Shown: positions 15,937-23,701 of the stretch, piece after piece | Layout of the letters: every line of letters starts with the position of its first letter | How positions within the stretch are numbered: position 1 is the first letter of the stretch | NCBI RefSeq assembly: GCF_000278725.1 | Contig: NZ_ALCA01000080.1 | Span: 1 to 23,701, forward strand | DNA from: Actinomyces sp. ICM47 | GTDB lineage: Bacteria; Actinomycetota; Actinomycetes; Actinomycetales; Actinomycetaceae | DNA: 23,701 nt | Direction: 5' to 3' | Program-made: the position numbers and the translations under genes | Notes under the pieces: generated by a model | Seen by the model: the letters and a program-made list of their open reading frames with translations, nothing else | What the model was told of the DNA's origin: nothing | Database searches by the model: none

Positions 15937-16036
15937 CGGATAGGAAACAAACAGGCGGATAGGTTAACGCCTTCACGGATAGGAAAATAACCTATCCGCA
16001 TGCTCACAACCTATCCGCGTGCCCACAACCTATCCG
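15937..16036. repeat. Symmetric array of six CGGATAGG boxes, three in each orientation
   Basis: CGGATAGG occurs at 15937-15944, 15956-15963 and 15976-15983. Its exact reverse complement CCTATCCG occurs at 15991-15998, 16010-16017 and 16029-16036. Successive boxes on each side are 19-20 bases apart, about two helical turns. The arms mirror each other around position ~15987 with spacers of 11-12 bases, so the three pairs can nest: the inner pair forms an 8-bp stem with a 7-base loop. The two outer right-hand copies share CACAACCTATCCGC. The periodicity suggests a cooperative protein-binding array or an extruding palindrome. Confidence 0.95.
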
Positions 16037-16096
16037 CGATGCCATCCCCTAGCCCCACCAGGCCAGCAGCAGCGATCAGCCGGGCACCGCGGCCGT

Positions 16097-16570
16097 TCAG
16101 GCCGCCGCGTTTCGCTTATTGGAGGTGGCTGCGTCGTCGGGGGTGATGACGCACCAGCGTTCGATGACTACGGCGATGACTACCCACACGATGCCGACGA
16201 GGGCGCTGACGCCGGAGCCAATCGCGTTGGACACCATGGCGGTGGCTTCGAGCTGCGTGAGGGAGACGCCCATGACGCCAACGAGGATACCCGACAGGTT
16301 GGCTCCGACCAGCGCGGAGGTACGCGCGAAGACGGCAACCCGCATGGCACCGATGGCGTCGATCCACGTGTCTTTACCGGCGCGCAGCCGCCGCACGGCC
16401 ATGCCGGACCAGATGAGGATGGCCGTGGCCAGGGCGAACACGACGGCGGGACCGGGCGTGACGATCATGGGGGTTCCACCGGTGCGCATGTGCGCGAAAA
16501 ACCCGACGAAGCTCAGGGCAGCACTCACGACGCCGACCAGCAGCACCCAGATGATCGCCAGCGGTTTCAT
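16097..16570 (-). CDS. DUF3180 family membrane protein
   Basis: 157 residues with four hydrophobic helices (about 4-25, 40-58, 84-103, 115-137), short loops and a polar tail. The length, four-helix layout and position immediately after folK match the DUF3180 family, which is typically found at the end of actinobacterial folate operons. Its function is unknown. The ATG abuts the TAA of the folB-folK gene (TAAATG), with AGAGGCGC inside the upstream coding end as ribosome binding site. It is the last gene of the operon. Confidence 0.85.
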   Translation of the reverse strand: MKPLAIIWVLLVGVVSAALSFVGFFAHMRTGGTPMIVTPGPAVVFALATAILIWSGMAVRRLRAGKDTWIDAIGAMRVAVFARTSALVGANLSGILVGVMGVSLTQLEATAMVSNAIGSGVSALVGIVWVVIAVVIERWCVITPDDAATSNKRNAAA

Positions 16571-18898
16571 TTAGCGCCTCTTGACGATGGGAATCGCCCC
16601 GGTCATCGTGGGGCGCACAACGACGCGGCGCAGAATGCCGGTGTGGGTGGCTTCGTCGTCGGGGATGGGGCCGACGGGCGTGTTGTCGGGCAGTCCGGGT
16701 GCCAGGATCGTGGAGCGACCGTCGGCGTGAATGGTGGCCTTGGGAGTGTCATCCTCGCGGCCGAGGCCCGAGCGGTCGTCGACGACGCGCACGTCGTGGG
16801 CGGTGCCGACGTTGAAGTTCCAGTCGGGCAGCTTGATCTCGGTGCGCGACTCTTGACGCTTGTCTTGGAATACGGGTGCCCACCGCGGCTTTTCGTCGCC
16901 GGTCGGCGTGTAGTTGCCCGAACCGATCCTTCGGGTCATGCGTCCGGCGGGCGAATCCGCGGGTACGGAGGAGACGGGGTGCCACGCGGGCTTGGGCGAG
17001 GCCTTGGCATCGCGCGCTCCTCTTGTGCCCCGGGTGGTCGGTCGGGGTGCGCTGGGCCGAGTGGGCGCGTTGACGGGTGCATCGGCTGCGAATTCCGAGG
17101 TATCGACATCCGGCTCGAGGTCGTCGCCGTAATCTATGTCGAAGTTCTGGTCGGCGCGGGCTGCCGACTGGGAAACCTGGGGCGCGGGTTCCTCGGGCAC
17201 GTCCTGGCCGAAGTCAGTGTCGAAGCCGTATTCGGCGTAGGCGGCTGCCAGTCTGGCGCGGTCGTCGGTGTTGTCGAAGGCGCGGGACTGTTCGCTGTTC
17301 GCGGAGTTCGCGGAAACAGAATCCAGAGAGTCCCGGCGGTGCCACAGGCTGGCGCGCTGCGCGGAGCCGCTGTCCGTGAGTATGTTAGTGCCGGCGACGG
17401 GGGTTGGGATGGTGACGTCGCCCGCTGCGTCTTCGGTCGCCGCTTCAACGGGCGCGGGAGCTTCGGGTGTGTGGATTTCTGGGGCGAGGGGCGGTACCTC
17501 CTCGACCACAGGCCCGCCAGCCACAAAGCTGTCTGCCACAGCGTCATCGGCGAATGCGAACTCACCCGCGACGGAGCCTGAGCCAGACTTGGGGCTGGCA
17601 AGTTCCTGGGTCTGCTCGGCCATAGGTGCAGGGAGCGCGGGGATGGCAGTGGCCTCGACGGCGGTTCCGGGAGCCATCGGAGGTTCGCCGGTGGGTGCAC
17701 CAAGATCGGCGAGGTGGCTGATTTCGCCGGTCAGGTTTTCGAGGAGTTCGCGCATGTCGGCACTGGCCTGTTCGACGCGTTGGGCGATGAGCCGGTCGGA
17801 GTCGGACATGACGGCGGCGGGGTCTTCGAGCCAGTCGTCGACGGCGTCGATGATGCCTTCGCGGTCGGGCGCGACGGCGAGCAGGTCGCAGACGCGACCG
17901 ACGCCCTCGAGGACGGCATTGGCGTCGCACAGCAGCCAGGGAGCGAGAACGAAGGCACGTTCCTTGGCGCGCGGATGTGGCAGGGTGAGGGCGGGGTCGG
18001 AGGAAGCGAGGCCTTCGACCTGGATGATGTCGATGTCGATGGTGCGTGCGCCCCAGCGTTCGTGGCGTTCGCGGCCCAGCTCACGTTCGATGCGGCTGGT
18101 CTGGGCGAAAAGTTCGTCGGGAGTGGCGATGGCAGAACCGACGACGACGGCGTTCCAGTAGTCGGGCTGGGGTGCTTGTCCGGGGGCGAGGACCGGCTTG
18201 GTGCGCATGATCGGGGAGACGTCCTCGATCTGGAAGCCTTCCATGTAGGACAGGGCCTCGACGGTGTGCATGAGGGTGACGGGCACGTCGCCAAGGTTGC
18301 CGCCGATGGACAGGATGACGCGGCGGGCACGCAGGTGTGCGGGACGCGAGGCATCCTCGGCGCGGGGCGCGGGCGCTGCGTGGTCGCCGCTGCGCTTGCG
18401 GATGGGGGGCGCGTCCGTCTGTTGCGCGGGGCTGGGTGCCTGGGCGCGGCCGTATGCCTCGATCTCGCCTGTGAGCACGGAGCCGTCCTCGGCCTCGTAG
18501 ATGCCCTTGAGGGACAGGGAGAGGGGCATGGCGTCGGTCTGGCCGCGGCGCTCGGTGACGGACACGTCGGTGAAGGGGTGGTCGATGGGGGCGTCCGGCT
18601 TGTGGACGGTGACCTCGGTGCCGACCACGCCCTCGTGGCTCATGACGTTCGAGGCGATGGTTTCGGCCAGGGTCTCGATGAGGTCGACGGGTTTGCCGGT
18701 GAGGACCGCCATGGTCTCGTCGGCGATGTCAGCGTAGGAGACGGTGGCTGCGATATCGTCGGTGGCACCCGCTGTCTCGACCCACATAACGACGTCGGCG
18801 CTGAAGCGCTGCTCCTGGCTGCGCTCGAAATCGTAGACGCCGTGGTTTGCCAGCGCCCCCAGTCCTTTGAGGGCGATGATGACGCGTCTGCTGCTCAA
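16571..18898 (-). CDS. folBK: Bifunctional dihydroneopterin aldolase / HPPK (FolB-FolK) with long disordered C-terminal tail
   Basis: 775 residues. Residues 1-120 are FolB, which cleaves dihydroneopterin to 6-hydroxymethyl-dihydropterin; Glu25, Tyr55 and Lys100 fit the active-site positions. A linker (120-190) leads to FolK (192-355), which pyrophosphorylates that product with ATP; the signature RWGARTIDID is at 281-290 with Asp288 and Asp290 as metal ligands. After residue ~360 comes a ~415-residue tail absent from ordinary FolK: a short helical stretch (360-400), an acidic Ala/Pro/Glu/Asp-rich region, then a basic region with Trp motifs (PAWHP, PRWAP) and a basic end. The TTG start has AAAGGAG seven bases upstream (18906-18912), overlapping the folP stop. 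The fused domains hand on a shared intermediate. The tail runs in the same frame with no internal stop, so a sequencing error is unlikely. Confidence 0.93.
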   Translation of the reverse strand: MSSRRVIIALKGLGALANHGVYDFERSQEQRFSADVVMWVETAGATDDIAATVSYADIADETMAVLTGKPVDLIETLAETIASNVMSHEGVVGTEVTVHKPDAPIDHPFTDVSVTERRGQTDAMPLSLSLKGIYEAEDGSVLTGEIEAYGRAQAPSPAQQTDAPPIRKRSGDHAAPAPRAEDASRPAHLRARRVILSIGGNLGDVPVTLMHTVEALSYMEGFQIEDVSPIMRTKPVLAPGQAPQPDYWNAVVVGSAIATPDELFAQTSRIERELGRERHERWGARTIDIDIIQVEGLASSDPALTLPHPRAKERAFVLAPWLLCDANAVLEGVGRVCDLLAVAPDREGIIDAVDDWLEDPAAVMSDSDRLIAQRVEQASADMRELLENLTGEISHLADLGAPTGEPPMAPGTAVEATAIPALPAPMAEQTQELASPKSGSGSVAGEFAFADDAVADSFVAGGPVVEEVPPLAPEIHTPEAPAPVEAATEDAAGDVTIPTPVAGTNILTDSGSAQRASLWHRRDSLDSVSANSANSEQSRAFDNTDDRARLAAAYAEYGFDTDFGQDVPEEPAPQVSQSAARADQNFDIDYGDDLEPDVDTSEFAADAPVNAPTRPSAPRPTTRGTRGARDAKASPKPAWHPVSSVPADSPAGRMTRRIGSGNYTPTGDEKPRWAPVFQDKRQESRTEIKLPDWNFNVGTAHDVRVVDDRSGLGREDDTPKATIHADGRSTILAPGLPDNTPVGPIPDDEATHTGILRRVVVRPTMTGAIPIVKRR

Positions 18899-18905
18899 CG
18901 TCGTT

Positions 18906-18912
18906 CTCCTTT
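18906..18912 (-). promoter_or_regulatory. Ribosome binding site that fixes the TTG start of folBK
   Basis: Read on the minus strand, AAAGGAG ends seven bases before the TTG at 18898 and overlaps the first base of the folP stop codon, which suggests coupled translation. Confidence 0.75.
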
Positions 18913-19757
18913 CAGGCGATGGTGGCCGCGGTGGCCGCTACGTCGTGGACCCGCACGGCCCACGCGCCGCTTTTGACGGCGTGGGCTGCGATGGCGGCGC
19001 TGTCGGTGTCGATGTTGCCTCCGAGAGTCTTGACGAAACGCTTGCGCGACGCTCCGATAAGTACAGGGTACCCATAGGTGGTCAGGCGCGGCAGTTCGGC
19101 GAGAATCTGCCAGCACTGGTCGGCCGTGAGCGAGAAGCCGAGGCCCGGGTCAATAACAATTTTATCAGCTGTCACACCCGCATCAAGAGCATCGCGCACC
19201 TGGGTGTTGAGACGCTCAATGAGAGTCCCCACCAAGTCCTCGCCGTAGTCGAAATGTTCCCCCGGCATGCCCGGCAGCGCACGATAGTGTTGCACCACGT
19301 AGGCGCATCCCGACGCTGCTACGGCGGCGTTCATGTCGGGGTCCCAGCGCCCGCCGCTCACGTCGTTGATGATCGCCGCTCCGGCGTCCGCGGCCGCGCG
19401 AGCGGTTGAGGCGTGCAGCGTATCCACGGACACGATGATGCCGTCGCCCGCCAGCGCGGAGACGACGGCACCGATGCGTTCCCACTCCTCCTCGGGGGTG
19501 ATGCGCGTGGAGTTGGGCCGCGTGGACTCCCCGCCCACGTCGATCAGGTCGGCACCGGCGGCTATCATCGCCCGGGCGTGCGCGAGCGCCAAGGTTACGT
19601 CCGCGTAGCGGCCCCCGTCGGAAAAGGAGTCGGGCGTGACGTTGAGAATGCCCATGATCGCCGCGCGCCCGGTCGGCAGGGCGAGGCCGCCCGGCAGCGC
19701 CGGAGGCACGGGAACCGGGGACGAGGCCGGGGCTGGGGGCAGGGGAAGCACGGACAC
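18912..19757 (-). CDS. folP: Dihydropteroate synthase
   Basis: 281 residues with a complete set of TIM-barrel signatures: GILNVTPDSFSDGG (36-49), GGESTRP (75-81), SVDT with Asp112, NDVSGG with Asn131, DPGLGF with Asp203, GASRKRF with Lys239, and Arg269/His271 near the end. It joins p-aminobenzoate to 6-hydroxymethyl-dihydropterin pyrophosphate, and is the sulfonamide target. The GTG at 19757 lies one base after the folE TGA, with GGGGAG upstream. The first ~30 residues are Pro-rich and not part of the fold; Met35 cannot be the start because it lies inside the first barrel strand. Confidence 0.96.
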   Translation of the reverse strand: MSVLPLPPAPASSPVPVPPALPGGLALPTGRAAIMGILNVTPDSFSDGGRYADVTLALAHARAMIAAGADLIDVGGESTRPNSTRITPEEEWERIGAVVSALAGDGIIVSVDTLHASTARAAADAGAAIINDVSGGRWDPDMNAAVAASGCAYVVQHYRALPGMPGEHFDYGEDLVGTLIERLNTQVRDALDAGVTADKIVIDPGLGFSLTADQCWQILAELPRLTTYGYPVLIGASRKRFVKTLGGNIDTDSAAIAAHAVKSGAWAVRVHDVAATAATIA

Positions 19758-19758
19758 G

Positions 19759-20328
19759 TCAGCGGCTCCCCGACAGGACGAGGGCCATCATCTCGGCGCG
19801 CGTGGCGCCGTCGCTCATGATGCCGCGCAGGGCGCTGGTCACGGTGGACGAGCCGGGCTTGGAGATACCGCGCATCGACATGCACATGTGCTCGGCTTCG
19901 ATGACGACGATGACGCCCTGAGGATCCAGGACCTCGGCGATAGCGTCGGCGACCTGCGCGGTCAGACGCTCCTGGACCTGGGGGCGCCGCGCATAGCCCT
20001 CGACGAGGCGCGCGAGCTTCGACAAGCCGGTGACGACGCCGCCGCGCGGAATATAGCCCACGTGCGCGCGCCCGTAGAAGGGCAGGAGGTGGTGTTCGCA
20101 CACCGAGTGGAAGGTGATGTCACGCACGAGGACGAGTTCATCGGTGCCCGCGTGGAACTGCGTACGCAGATGCTCACGGGGGTCCTCAAACAGGCCGGAG
20201 CACATTTCGCGCCACGCGCGTGCCATGCGGTCGGGCGTGCCGATCAGGCCTTCACGCTCGGGGTCTTCGCCGATGGCGATGAGCAGGTCGCGCGAGGCCT
20301 TTTCCACGGCTGCGGGATCGTAGGTCAC
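19759..20328 (-). CDS. folE: GTP cyclohydrolase I
   Basis: 189 residues, the usual bacterial length. Zinc ligands fit Cys77 and His80 (VCEHHLLPF) and Cys149 ([10 protein letters not shown]), with His79 next to the site. It converts GTP to 7,8-dihydroneopterin triphosphate, the first step of folate synthesis, as a decamer. The GTG start overlaps the ftsH TGA by four bases (GTGA), with AGAGGAG just upstream, so it is coupled to ftsH. All key residues are present. Confidence 0.97.
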   Translation of the reverse strand: MTYDPAAVEKASRDLLIAIGEDPEREGLIGTPDRMARAWREMCSGLFEDPREHLRTQFHAGTDELVLVRDITFHSVCEHHLLPFYGRAHVGYIPRGGVVTGLSKLARLVEGYARRPQVQERLTAQVADAIAEVLDPQGVIVVIEAEHMCMSMRGISKPGSSTVTSALRGIMSDGATRAEMMALVLSGSR

Positions 20329-22361
20329 TCCTGCTCCTCTTCCACACCCGAGGCGCCGATGACGTCAATCGGCGACACGTCGATTCCCTGCACGGGAACG
20401 GGCTTCCACTCGTCCTCGGCCTTGATACCGACCGGGTTGCCCAGGCGGGCACCGGGCACGGCCGCGTCGGCCTGGTAGTTCCACACGGGGCGCTCGGGGG
20501 CCTTGACGACGTCCTTGAAGATCTGCGCGAGCTGCGCCTCATCGAGGGTTTCTTCCTCCAGGAGGCGCGCGGCCAGGGTGTCGAGGATCGCGCGGTTGTT
20601 CGTCAGAATCTCCCAGGCCTCGCGCATCGCGTTATCGAGGAGGCGGCGGACCTCCTCGTCGATGATCGCGGCGGTCTCGTCGGAGAAGGCGCGCGGGCCT
20701 TCGCCGGACCCGTGGCCGAAGGCCTCGGTATCGGCGTCGCCGAGCTTGACCATGCCGATGCGGTCGCTCATGCCGTAGTCGGTGACCATCGCGCGGGCCG
20801 TCTTCGTGGCTTGCTGAATGTCGTTGGCGGGGCCGGTCGACGGGTCGCGGAACACGATTTCCTCGGCGACGCGCCCACCCATGCTGTACACCAGGTCGTC
20901 GAGGAGCTGGTTGCGGGTCTTGTTGAAGCGGTCCTCGGTGGGCATGACCATCGTGTATCCCAGGGCGCGACCGCGCGGCAGGATCGTCACCTTCGTGACC
21001 GGGTCCGTGTAGTTCAGGGCGGCGGCGGCCAGGGCGTGGCCACCCTCGTGGTAGGCGGTGACGGCCTTGTCGTGGTCGTTCATGACGCGCGTGCGCTTCT
21101 GCGGGCCGGCGATGACGCGGTCGATGGCCTCGTCGATGGCGCGGTCGTCGATGAACTGCATGTTCGAGCGGGCGGTAAGCAGCGCGGCCTCGTTGAGGAC
21201 GTTTGCCAGGTCTGCACCCGTGAAGCCGGGGGTACGCTTGGCGATCTGGCGCAGGTCAACCTGCGCGGTGAGCGGCTTGCCCTGAGCATGCACCTTGAGG
21301 ATCGCCTCTCGGCCCTTGAGGTCCGGGGCCTCGACGGCGATCTGGCGGTCAAAGCGGCCGGGGCGCAGCAGCGCCGGGTCGAGGATGTCGGGGCGGTTCG
21401 TGGCGGCGATCAGGATGATGTTGGCGCGCTCATCGAAGCCGTCCATCTCGACGAGGAGCTGGTTCAGGGTCTGCTCGCGTTCGTCGTTGCCGCCGCCGAT
21501 GCCGCTGCCGCGGTGGCGGCCCACGGCGTCGATCTCGTCGACGAAGATGATGGCCGGCGCGTTCTTCTTGGCGCGCTCGAAGAGCTCGCGCACGCGCGAG
21601 GCACCCACGCCCACGTAGAGTTCCATGAACTCCGAGCCGGAGATCGAGAAGAAGGGGGCCTTCGCCTCACCGGCAACGGCCTTGGCCAGCAGGGTCTTAC
21701 CAGTTCCGGGAGGACCGTAGAGCAGAACGCCGCGCGGGATGCGCGCGCCCACCTTGTGGAACTTGTCGGGGGATGCCAGGAACTCGCGAATCTCCTCGAG
21801 TTCTTCCACGGCCTCGTCCTCACCGGCGACGTCCGCGAAGGTGACGTCCGGGCGTTCCTGGTTGAACTCCTTAGCGCGCGAGGCCGTGAAACCGCCCATC
21901 ATCCGCGAACCCGACATGGAGCGCATGATGAAGTAGAACGCGCCCATGAGGACCAACAGCGGGACGATCAGCTGGAACATAGCACCCAGAGCGCTGGACT
22001 GGGGACGCACCGCGTTCCATCCCTTCGCGGGGGCCTGCTCGGCGACCGTGTCCAGGATGTCCTTCGTCTGAACGTAGGAATACGTGAAGTAGACGTTCTT
22101 GCCCATGTTCGTCGTCGGATCGCCCGCACCGGTGCTCTGATGCTGGTAATCCTCACTCAGCGTGAGGTTCACCTGCTGGGTGCCCTCGTTGAGGACGACC
22201 TTCTCGACCGTGGTTCCCGAGATGAGCGCCATGCCTTCGGACGTCGAAATCGACCGCGGTTGGAAGGCCTGCCAGAGGAACCACCCGCCCACGATGAGGA
22301 TGACGAGGGGAAGCGTCACCCAAGTCCAGCTCGGGCGCTTAATCTTCGTCTTGTCGTTCAC
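20325..22361 (-). CDS. ftsH: ATP-dependent zinc metalloprotease FtsH
   Basis: 678 residues. Two membrane helices (about 13-33 and 128-148) flank a small extracytoplasmic domain. The AAA domain has Walker A GPPGTGKT at 216-223, Walker B IIFVDEID at 271-278 and the second region of homology near 318-340. The protease domain has HEGGH at 438-442, with Asp514 as the likely third zinc ligand. The acidic C-terminus (EEEQE) is typical of actinobacterial FtsH. It extracts and degrades membrane and short-lived proteins as a hexamer. The GTG start has AAGGGG six bases upstream and lies 27 bases after hpt. The tilS-hpt-ftsH order is widely conserved. Confidence 0.98.
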   Translation of the reverse strand: MNDKTKIKRPSWTWVTLPLVILIVGGWFLWQAFQPRSISTSEGMALISGTTVEKVVLNEGTQQVNLTLSEDYQHQSTGAGDPTTNMGKNVYFTYSYVQTKDILDTVAEQAPAKGWNAVRPQSSALGAMFQLIVPLLVLMGAFYFIMRSMSGSRMMGGFTASRAKEFNQERPDVTFADVAGEDEAVEELEEIREFLASPDKFHKVGARIPRGVLLYGPPGTGKTLLAKAVAGEAKAPFFSISGSEFMELYVGVGASRVRELFERAKKNAPAIIFVDEIDAVGRHRGSGIGGGNDEREQTLNQLLVEMDGFDERANIILIAATNRPDILDPALLRPGRFDRQIAVEAPDLKGREAILKVHAQGKPLTAQVDLRQIAKRTPGFTGADLANVLNEAALLTARSNMQFIDDRAIDEAIDRVIAGPQKRTRVMNDHDKAVTAYHEGGHALAAAALNYTDPVTKVTILPRGRALGYTMVMPTEDRFNKTRNQLLDDLVYSMGGRVAEEIVFRDPSTGPANDIQQATKTARAMVTDYGMSDRIGMVKLGDADTEAFGHGSGEGPRAFSDETAAIIDEEVRRLLDNAMREAWEILTNNRAILDTLAARLLEEETLDEAQLAQIFKDVVKAPERPVWNYQADAAVPGARLGNPVGIKAEDEWKPVPVQGIDVSPIDVIGASGVEEEQE

Positions 22362-22388
22362 GTATGCCCCTTAGAGGTTCCGAAGTTG

Positions 22389-22943
22389 TCAGTTGGAGTA
22401 GACGTGCGGCTGCAGCGTGCCAACGAAGGGCAGGTTGCGGTACTTTTCCGCGTAATCCAGGCCGTAGCCGACGACGAATTCGTCGGGAATGTCGAAGCCC
22501 ACGTACGCCACGTCGATGTCGACCTTCGCGGCGGCGGGTTTGCGCAGCGCGGTCGCGATGTTAACGGAGGCGGCACCACGCCCCTGCAGGTTGGCCTTCA
22601 GCCAGGACAGCGTCAGACCGGAATCGATGATGTCCTCAACGATCAGAACATGGCGGCCCGCCACATCCTGGTCGAGGTCTTTGAGGATGCGCACGACGCC
22701 CGAACTCTTGGTGCCCGACCCGTAGGAGGAGACGGCCATCCAGTCCATTTCGATCGGGGTGTGTAACTTACGCGACAGGTCTGCCATAACCATGACGGCC
22801 CCTCGCAGGACGCCGACGATGAGCAGTTCCCGACCCGCGTAGTCGCGGTCAATCTGCTCGGCCATCTCGCCGAGCCTACGGTCCATGTCCTCGGCAGTGA
22901 CGAGGATTTCCTTCAGATCGTTTCCCATGTCGGTGGCGTCCAC
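22389..22943 (-). CDS. hpt: Hypoxanthine (guanine) phosphoribosyltransferase
   Basis: 184 residues from GTG at 22943. The PRPP-binding motif VEDIIDSGLT is at 102-111, the flexible loop SSYGSGTKSSG at 72-82, and the purine-contact region VGFDIPDEFVVGYG at 148-161. It salvages hypoxanthine and guanine to IMP and GMP. GTG is chosen because AAGAGGA stands four bases upstream; an ATG five codons later lacks a ribosome binding site. The frame continues upstream to an ATG at 23027, but that extension crosses the likely promoter. It heads the visible operon part, with ftsH 27 bases downstream. Confidence 0.95.
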   Translation of the reverse strand: MDATDMGNDLKEILVTAEDMDRRLGEMAEQIDRDYAGRELLIVGVLRGAVMVMADLSRKLHTPIEMDWMAVSSYGSGTKSSGVVRILKDLDQDVAGRHVLIVEDIIDSGLTLSWLKANLQGRGAASVNIATALRKPAAAKVDIDVAYVGFDIPDEFVVGYGLDYAEKYRNLPFVGTLQPHVYSN

Positions 22944-22982
22944 CGTGTCCTCTTTTCCTATCGGCGCTCCGCGAGCGGTTGC

Positions 22983-22988
22983 ACTATA
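22983..22988 (-). promoter_or_regulatory. Candidate -10 element of the hpt-ftsH-folate operon
   Basis: Read on the minus strand, TATAGT (one mismatch to TATAAT) lies 39 bases before the hpt GTG in an A+T-richer pocket, giving a predicted leader of about 33 bases. No good -35 stands 16-18 bases upstream. The 255-bp gap between tilS and hpt (22944-23198) otherwise shows nothing recognisable. Confidence 0.4.
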
Positions 22989-23177
22989 AGCGTGCCATAA
23001 GAGCAGGTGTTTGTGCTCAAAAGGCATCTATTCTCACTGTCAGCGCAACACCGTGTGGTCACGCTTGCCCGCTCCGAGCGCCCGAGGGAGTCGGCATGCG
23101 TCCTGCGCACACCGCGACCTCCACTGACAAACTTCCGCACGCACGCGTGCGACCGAGCGGGTGGGATCGCAGCGACG

Positions 23178-23193
23178 AGGCCTCGGCAGGCCT
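23178..23193 (-). terminator. Small hairpin just after tilS, weak terminator candidate
   Basis: AGGCCT, CGGC, AGGCCT forms a 6-bp stem with a 4-base loop, beginning five bases after the tilS stop. There is no T-tract on the minus strand, so efficient intrinsic termination is doubtful. Confidence 0.2.
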
Positions 23194-23198
23194 GAGCA

Positions 23199-23701
23199 TC
23201 ATCCGCCGTCTCGGGTCGGCTCGGGAGAGCGCGCCTCGAAGAGGATACGGGCCTGCGTGCCGCGACCGACGCGCGTGGCCCTGCCGCCCGGCAGAGGGAT
23301 CGGCCCCTGCCCCCTCCAAGCAACGATCAAGTCGTCGAGGGCGTCCACGTGAACCCCCGACAATAAGCGGATTCCTGCCCGACTAGCCACCTCGCGCAGC
23401 GCGCGGGCGCGCACGGCCCGGGGAGCGCCTGACACCTCGGACACCACCAGGGCGAGGCTCCCTTCCCCTGCCAGGGACGCGGCCTCGCAGCTCACAGCCA
23501 GGAGGCCACGCGTCCACTCGCTCAGGGCGTCGTCGTCGGCCGCGCACAGGGCGGCCGTGCGGGCGAGGGCCGGCACGGGGTCCACCCCCAGGGCCGAGGC
23601 CAGGGCAGGGATCGCGCTATGACGCACAGCGCTGCGACGCAGGGCACTGCCATCGGCGGCACGCCAGGGTCCGTCGATGGCGTTCGTCGGATCCTCGAGA
23701 G
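23199..23701 (-). CDS. tilS: tRNA(Ile)-lysidine synthase, C-terminal part (5' end outside window)
   Basis: About 166 residues are visible, open to the window edge on the minus strand and ending in TGA at 23199-23201. The stretch EDPTNAIDG followed by an Arg-rich segment and RHSAIPAL matches the TilS DPSN...R...LPAL region that follows the ATP pyrophosphatase domain; the catalytic SGGxDS motif lies outside the window. TilS modifies C34 of the AUA-decoding isoleucine tRNA with lysine. A GTG at 23627 is internal. Its position directly before hpt and ftsH is the conserved arrangement and strengthens the call. Confidence 0.88.
   Translation of the reverse strand, partial: LEDPTNAIDGPWRAADGSALRRSAVRHSAIPALASALGVDPVPALARTAALCAADDDALSEWTRGLLAVSCEAASLAGEGSLALVVSEVSGAPRAVRARALREVASRAGIRLLSGVHVDALDDLIVAWRGQGPIPLPGGRATRVGRGTQARILFEARSPEPTRDGG

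Larger units (their letters stand above)
15748..16096. other. 349-bp gene-free region with a repeat array
   Basis: This lies between two minus-strand genes. Open frames here run through repeats and read as Arg- and Pro-rich noise. The part next to the membrane-protein gene (15760-15930) shows nothing recognisable beyond the possible -10. Positions 15937-16036 hold the six-box array described separately. The last 60 bases before the DUF3180 stop show no clear intrinsic terminator. Confidence 0.7.

Noticed and set aside
15477..16007. Minus-strand open frame of 176 codons starting inside the six-box array
   Set aside because: It translates the repeats and then overlaps the 335-residue membrane-protein gene in another frame; no ribosome binding site and no protein-like pattern.
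14643..16036. CRISPR array
   Set aside because: Repeat units are 8-24 bases without unique spacers of constant length, half of one array is inverted, and no cas gene is present.
20712..22766. Long plus-strand open frame (684 codons) opposite ftsH and hpt
   Set aside because: It lies antisense to unmistakable ftsH and hpt genes and has no family signature.

Overview
The window is GC-rich chromosomal DNA from an actinobacterium. Codon bias, many GTG/TTG starts, short gene overlaps and the conserved tilS-hpt-ftsH-folE-folP-folBK order point to the Actinomycetaceae, plausibly Actinomyces/Schaalia. That placement is inferred from gene content and order. No tRNA, rRNA, insertion sequence, prophage or CRISPR array was seen.

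Layout. (1) Positions 1-266 hold the 3' end of an unidentified plus-strand gene, followed by a C-rich, G-poor tract. (2) Positions 465-11802, minus strand, form a tightly packed four-gene envelope operon. In transcription order these are a 2013-residue single-anchor surface protein (propeller-like head, about 11 cadherin-like repeats, FN3 domains), a DUF58 protein, a TgpA-like transglutaminase-fold membrane protein and a transmembrane Ser/Thr kinase. It resembles the bifidobacterial PFNA cluster (kinase, FN3 protein, AAA ATPase, DUF58, Tgm, PrpC). Here no MoxR/AAA ATPase lies between the FN3 protein and DUF58, the transglutaminase lacks its nucleophilic Cys, and no phosphatase is visible. (3) A 318-bp divergent region leads into plus-strand radA and disA (12121-14613), the DNA-repair and c-di-AMP pair. 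(4) Positions 14614-16096 hold a membrane protein of unknown function (14740-15747, minus) flanked by two different intergenic repeat arrays. One has three direct copies of a unit built on GACACCTGTC. The other is a symmetric array of six CGGATAGG boxes, three in each orientation. (5) Positions 16097-23701, minus strand, hold the tRNA-lysidine, purine-salvage, protease and folate operon: tilS (C-terminal part only), hpt, ftsH, folE, folP, a folB-folK fusion with an unusual ~420-residue disordered tail, and a DUF3180 membrane protein.

How the genes work together. FolE, FolP and the FolB and FolK domains give most of the dihydropteroate branch of folate synthesis. Hpt and TilS are usual partners next to ftsH. 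RadA and DisA couple recombination intermediates to c-di-AMP. The four-gene envelope operon probably builds or senses a surface complex: both the kinase and the giant protein project FN3-like domains outside the membrane, and Tgm and DUF58 may handle assembly.

Most unusual points: the MoxR-less PFNA-like operon with a Cys-less transglutaminase, the six-box palindromic array at 15937-16036, and the folBK tail.
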